Shown in pieces: positions 29,800 to 31,332 of a DNA stretch of 31,332 nt (its first letter is position 1; each line of letters opens with the position of its first letter). Below the pieces are notes generated by a model. It saw only the letters and a program-made list of their open reading frames with translations. It made no database searches and had not been told where the DNA came from. The translations under genes were made by a program, and so were the position numbers. The DNA lies in the NCBI GenBank assembly GCA_034113365.1, contig JAXEXP010000022.1, positions 1 through 31,332 on the forward strand, given 5' to 3'. The stretch is from Spyradocola sp034113365 (GTDB taxonomy: Bacteria > Bacillota > Clostridia > Christensenellales > UBA1750).

Positions 29800-30609
29800 T
29801 CAGTTGCGGATGTCCTCGACGGGCTTGAGGTCGATGAACTTCAGGAAGTCCTGAATGTGCTCGTCCCAATACTCCCAGGTGTGCGCGCCGGGATGCTCCT
29901 CGTAGGTGTAGTCGAAGGGGTTGCCGGGCAGGGACTGGAAGAAGTCGCGCGTCGCGTGCGCGGAGGCGATGGTGAAGTCCTCGCTGCCCTCGGAGTGGAA
30001 GATGCGCGGGCGGGGGAGGTTTTCATCCAGTATGCGCTGCGCGGAGCCCATTACGTCCTCCTCGGTGCCCTTGAGGGTGGAGAAGTCCGTGGTGCCGTAG
30101 GTGATCATCATGCGCGCGGCGCGCTCGGGGTTGTTGGTGATGTTGCGTTTGATCGCGCCCGCGGACAGGCAGCCGATGGCCGCGTAGTTCTCGGGATTGG
30201 CAAGGCCGATCTTCATGCAGCCCTCGCCGCCCATGGACAGGCCGGCGATGAAGTTGTCCTCGCGCTTGTCGGACAGCGGGAACATGGAGCGCATGATGGC
30301 GGGCAGCTCCTTGGAGATGTAGGTGTAGTACTTGCCGCCGTGCTTCATGTCTGCGTAGGAGGACAGGTGTGCGTTGGGCATGACCACCGCAAGACCCAGC
30401 GGCGCGGCGTAGCGCTCGATGGAGGTGCGGCGCTGCCAGATGGTGTGGTTATCGCTGGCGCCGTGCAGCAGCCACAGCGTAGGATGCTTGTCGCCGGAGG
30501 CCACCGCCGCCATGCCGATCTGCTTGGTGGCGCGCTGGGGCAGGATCACGTCGCACGCAACGCACATGCCCAGAGATTCCGAGAAGAAATTGACATGAAT
30601 GAGTGCCAT
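29800..30609 (-). CDS. Putative esterase, alpha/beta-hydrolase (Esterase D-like), copy 2
   Basis: The 269-residue protein belongs to the alpha/beta-hydrolase esterase family that includes S-formylglutathione hydrolase and feruloyl esterase-like enzymes. The oxyanion motif LLHGASD is at 47-53, the nucleophile elbow GLSMGG at 123-128 (Ser125), the acid is probably Asp211 in SEDF, and the catalytic His243 is in PGAHTWEYWDE. There is no signal peptide, so it would be cytoplasmic. AAGGAGGT lies eight bases before ATG 30609. It follows the upstream paralogue by 14 bases and shares WQRRTSIERYAA and VVMP blocks with it, so this is a tandem duplication in one operon. Substrate unknown. Confidence 0.88.
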   Translation of the reverse strand: MALIHVNFFSESLGMCVACDVILPQRATKQIGMAAVASGDKHPTLWLLHGASDNHTIWQRRTSIERYAAPLGLAVVMPNAHLSSYADMKHGGKYYTYISKELPAIMRSMFPLSDKREDNFIAGLSMGGEGCMKIGLANPENYAAIGCLSAGAIKRNITNNPERAARMMITYGTTDFSTLKGTEEDVMGSAQRILDENLPRPRIFHSEGSEDFTIASAHATRDFFQSLPGNPFDYTYEEHPGAHTWEYWDEHIQDFLKFIDLKPVEDIRN

Positions 30610-30623
30610 GATGCTCTACCTCC

Positions 30624-31332
30624 TTATTTCTTGATGGGCAGCCAGGAAAGCACGGTCTGGATCTTTTCGTCCCAGTACTTCCACTGGTGGTCGCCGGGGC
30701 TCTGCTCGTAGGTCAGCGAGTAGCCCAGGCGCGAGAGGTGATCGCGCATGCGCACGTTCTGGTCGTAGAGGAAGTCCTCCGTGCCGCACCACATGTAGAC
30801 CTTGGGCATCTTTTCGGGATGATTCTTGGCCAGGCGCTCGGCGACGGCGAACAGGTCGTTGTCGCTGCCGCGGATCTGATCCTTGGGGCCGAATATGTCC
30901 TCCCACAGCTGCGCGTGGGGATCGCCGGGAACGGCGTCGGCGCAGTCCGCAGCGTCCACGCCGCCGGAGAGCGACGCCACCGCGGAGAACGTGTCGGGCG
31001 CGAGCAGGCCGCACTTGAGCGCGCCGTAGCCGCCCATCGACAGGCCCGCCGCAAACGTATCCTCCCGCCGCGAGGACATGTTGGGGAAGAAGGTGCGGCA
31101 TATGGCGGGCAGCTCCTGCGAAAGGAAGGTCCACCATTTGTAGCCTATATGCATATCGGTATACCAGCCCAGCTGTGTGGTGGGCATTACGACGGCGATG
31201 CCGTAATCGGCGGCGTAGCGCTCGATAGAGGTGCGGCGCTGCCATATGGTGTGGTCGTCGCTCATGCCGTGCAGCAGGTAGAGCGTGGGGTATTTGCCGT
31301 CCGAGCGCTTGCCCTCCATGCCTATCTGGCCG
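30624..31332 (-). CDS. Putative esterase, alpha/beta-hydrolase, copy 1 (5' end beyond the window)
   Basis: The reading frame is open to the right edge: upstream of an internal ATG at 31319 the codons read Q-I-G, matching KQIGM in the paralogue, so the true start lies outside the window. In the visible part are LLHGMSDDHTIWQRRTSIERYAA, the elbow GLSMGGYGALK, an Asp in TEDFLYDQN, and the catalytic His in SPGDHQWKYWDEKI. It pairs with the downstream copy in an operon. The two copies differ enough (for example in the region after GLSMGG) to suggest different substrates. Confidence 0.88.
   Translation of the reverse strand, partial: GQIGMEGKRSDGKYPTLYLLHGMSDDHTIWQRRTSIERYAADYGIAVVMPTTQLGWYTDMHIGYKWWTFLSQELPAICRTFFPNMSSRREDTFAAGLSMGGYGALKCGLLAPDTFSAVASLSGGVDAADCADAVPGDPHAQLWEDIFGPKDQIRGSDNDLFAVAERLAKNHPEKMPKVYMWCGTEDFLYDQNVRMRDHLSRLGYSLTYEQSPGDHQWKYWDEKIQTVLSWLPIKK

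Overview
This is a GC-rich chromosomal stretch from an endospore-forming member of the Clostridia (Firmicutes). The pointers are the order tig-clpP-clpX-lonB, the presence of spoIIP, the der-plsY pair with a DUF512 protein upstream, an asp23/fakA pair, strong GGAGG-type ribosome binding sites, several TTG starts, and promoters close to TTGACA-17-TATAAT. The GC-rich third positions suggest a gut-type clostridial lineage, but genus cannot be read from the window. It is mostly core genome with small accessory insertions. I saw no tRNA, rRNA, CRISPR array, insertion sequence or prophage gene.

Layout. (1) 1-779, minus strand: the first codons of a gene leaving the left edge, preceded by its own promoter and a structured leader of about 190 nt that ends in an intrinsic terminator; upstream lies an orphan 143-residue protein with a sporulation-type promoter. 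(2) 840-6139: protein quality control, namely trigger factor, ClpP, ClpX and membrane-anchored LonB, each unit with its own promoter or terminator; lonB has a forespore-type promoter candidate. (3) 6161-9843: an AbrB-type regulator, ABC ATPase and permease operon with an operator-like repeat, then a separately promoted carbohydrate-active-enzyme-like protein. (4) 14692 down to 9849, minus strand: nucleotidyltransferase, lonA, engB and a GldA-like dehydrogenase that lacks one metal ligand. (5) 14701-17196: a sporulation-linked operon (unknown membrane protein, DUF1614 protein, SpoIIP), with a terminator-like hairpin covering the second gene's ribosome binding site.

(6) 17219-24930: housekeeping genes DUF512 radical-SAM-like protein, der, plsY, asp23, fakA and recG. 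(7) 24961-29789: small accessory genes, including a serine hydrolase, two tandem paralogous membrane proteins with separate promoters, a P-loop kinase, a PhnP-like metallo-hydrolase, a HAD-fold protein whose catalytic residues are mostly gone, and a GyrI-like ligand-binding protein whose 5' end looks frameshifted; a dispersed two-hairpin repeat follows. (8) 29800-31332, minus strand: two tandem paralogous esterases, the second cut by the window end.

The most interesting points are the attenuator-like leader RNA at the left edge, the HAD pseudoenzyme at 28558-29118, the RBS-sequestering hairpin inside the spoIIP operon, the forespore-type promoter of lonB, and the metal-ligand loss in the dehydrogenase. 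Homology statements come from motif recognition by eye, with no database search.
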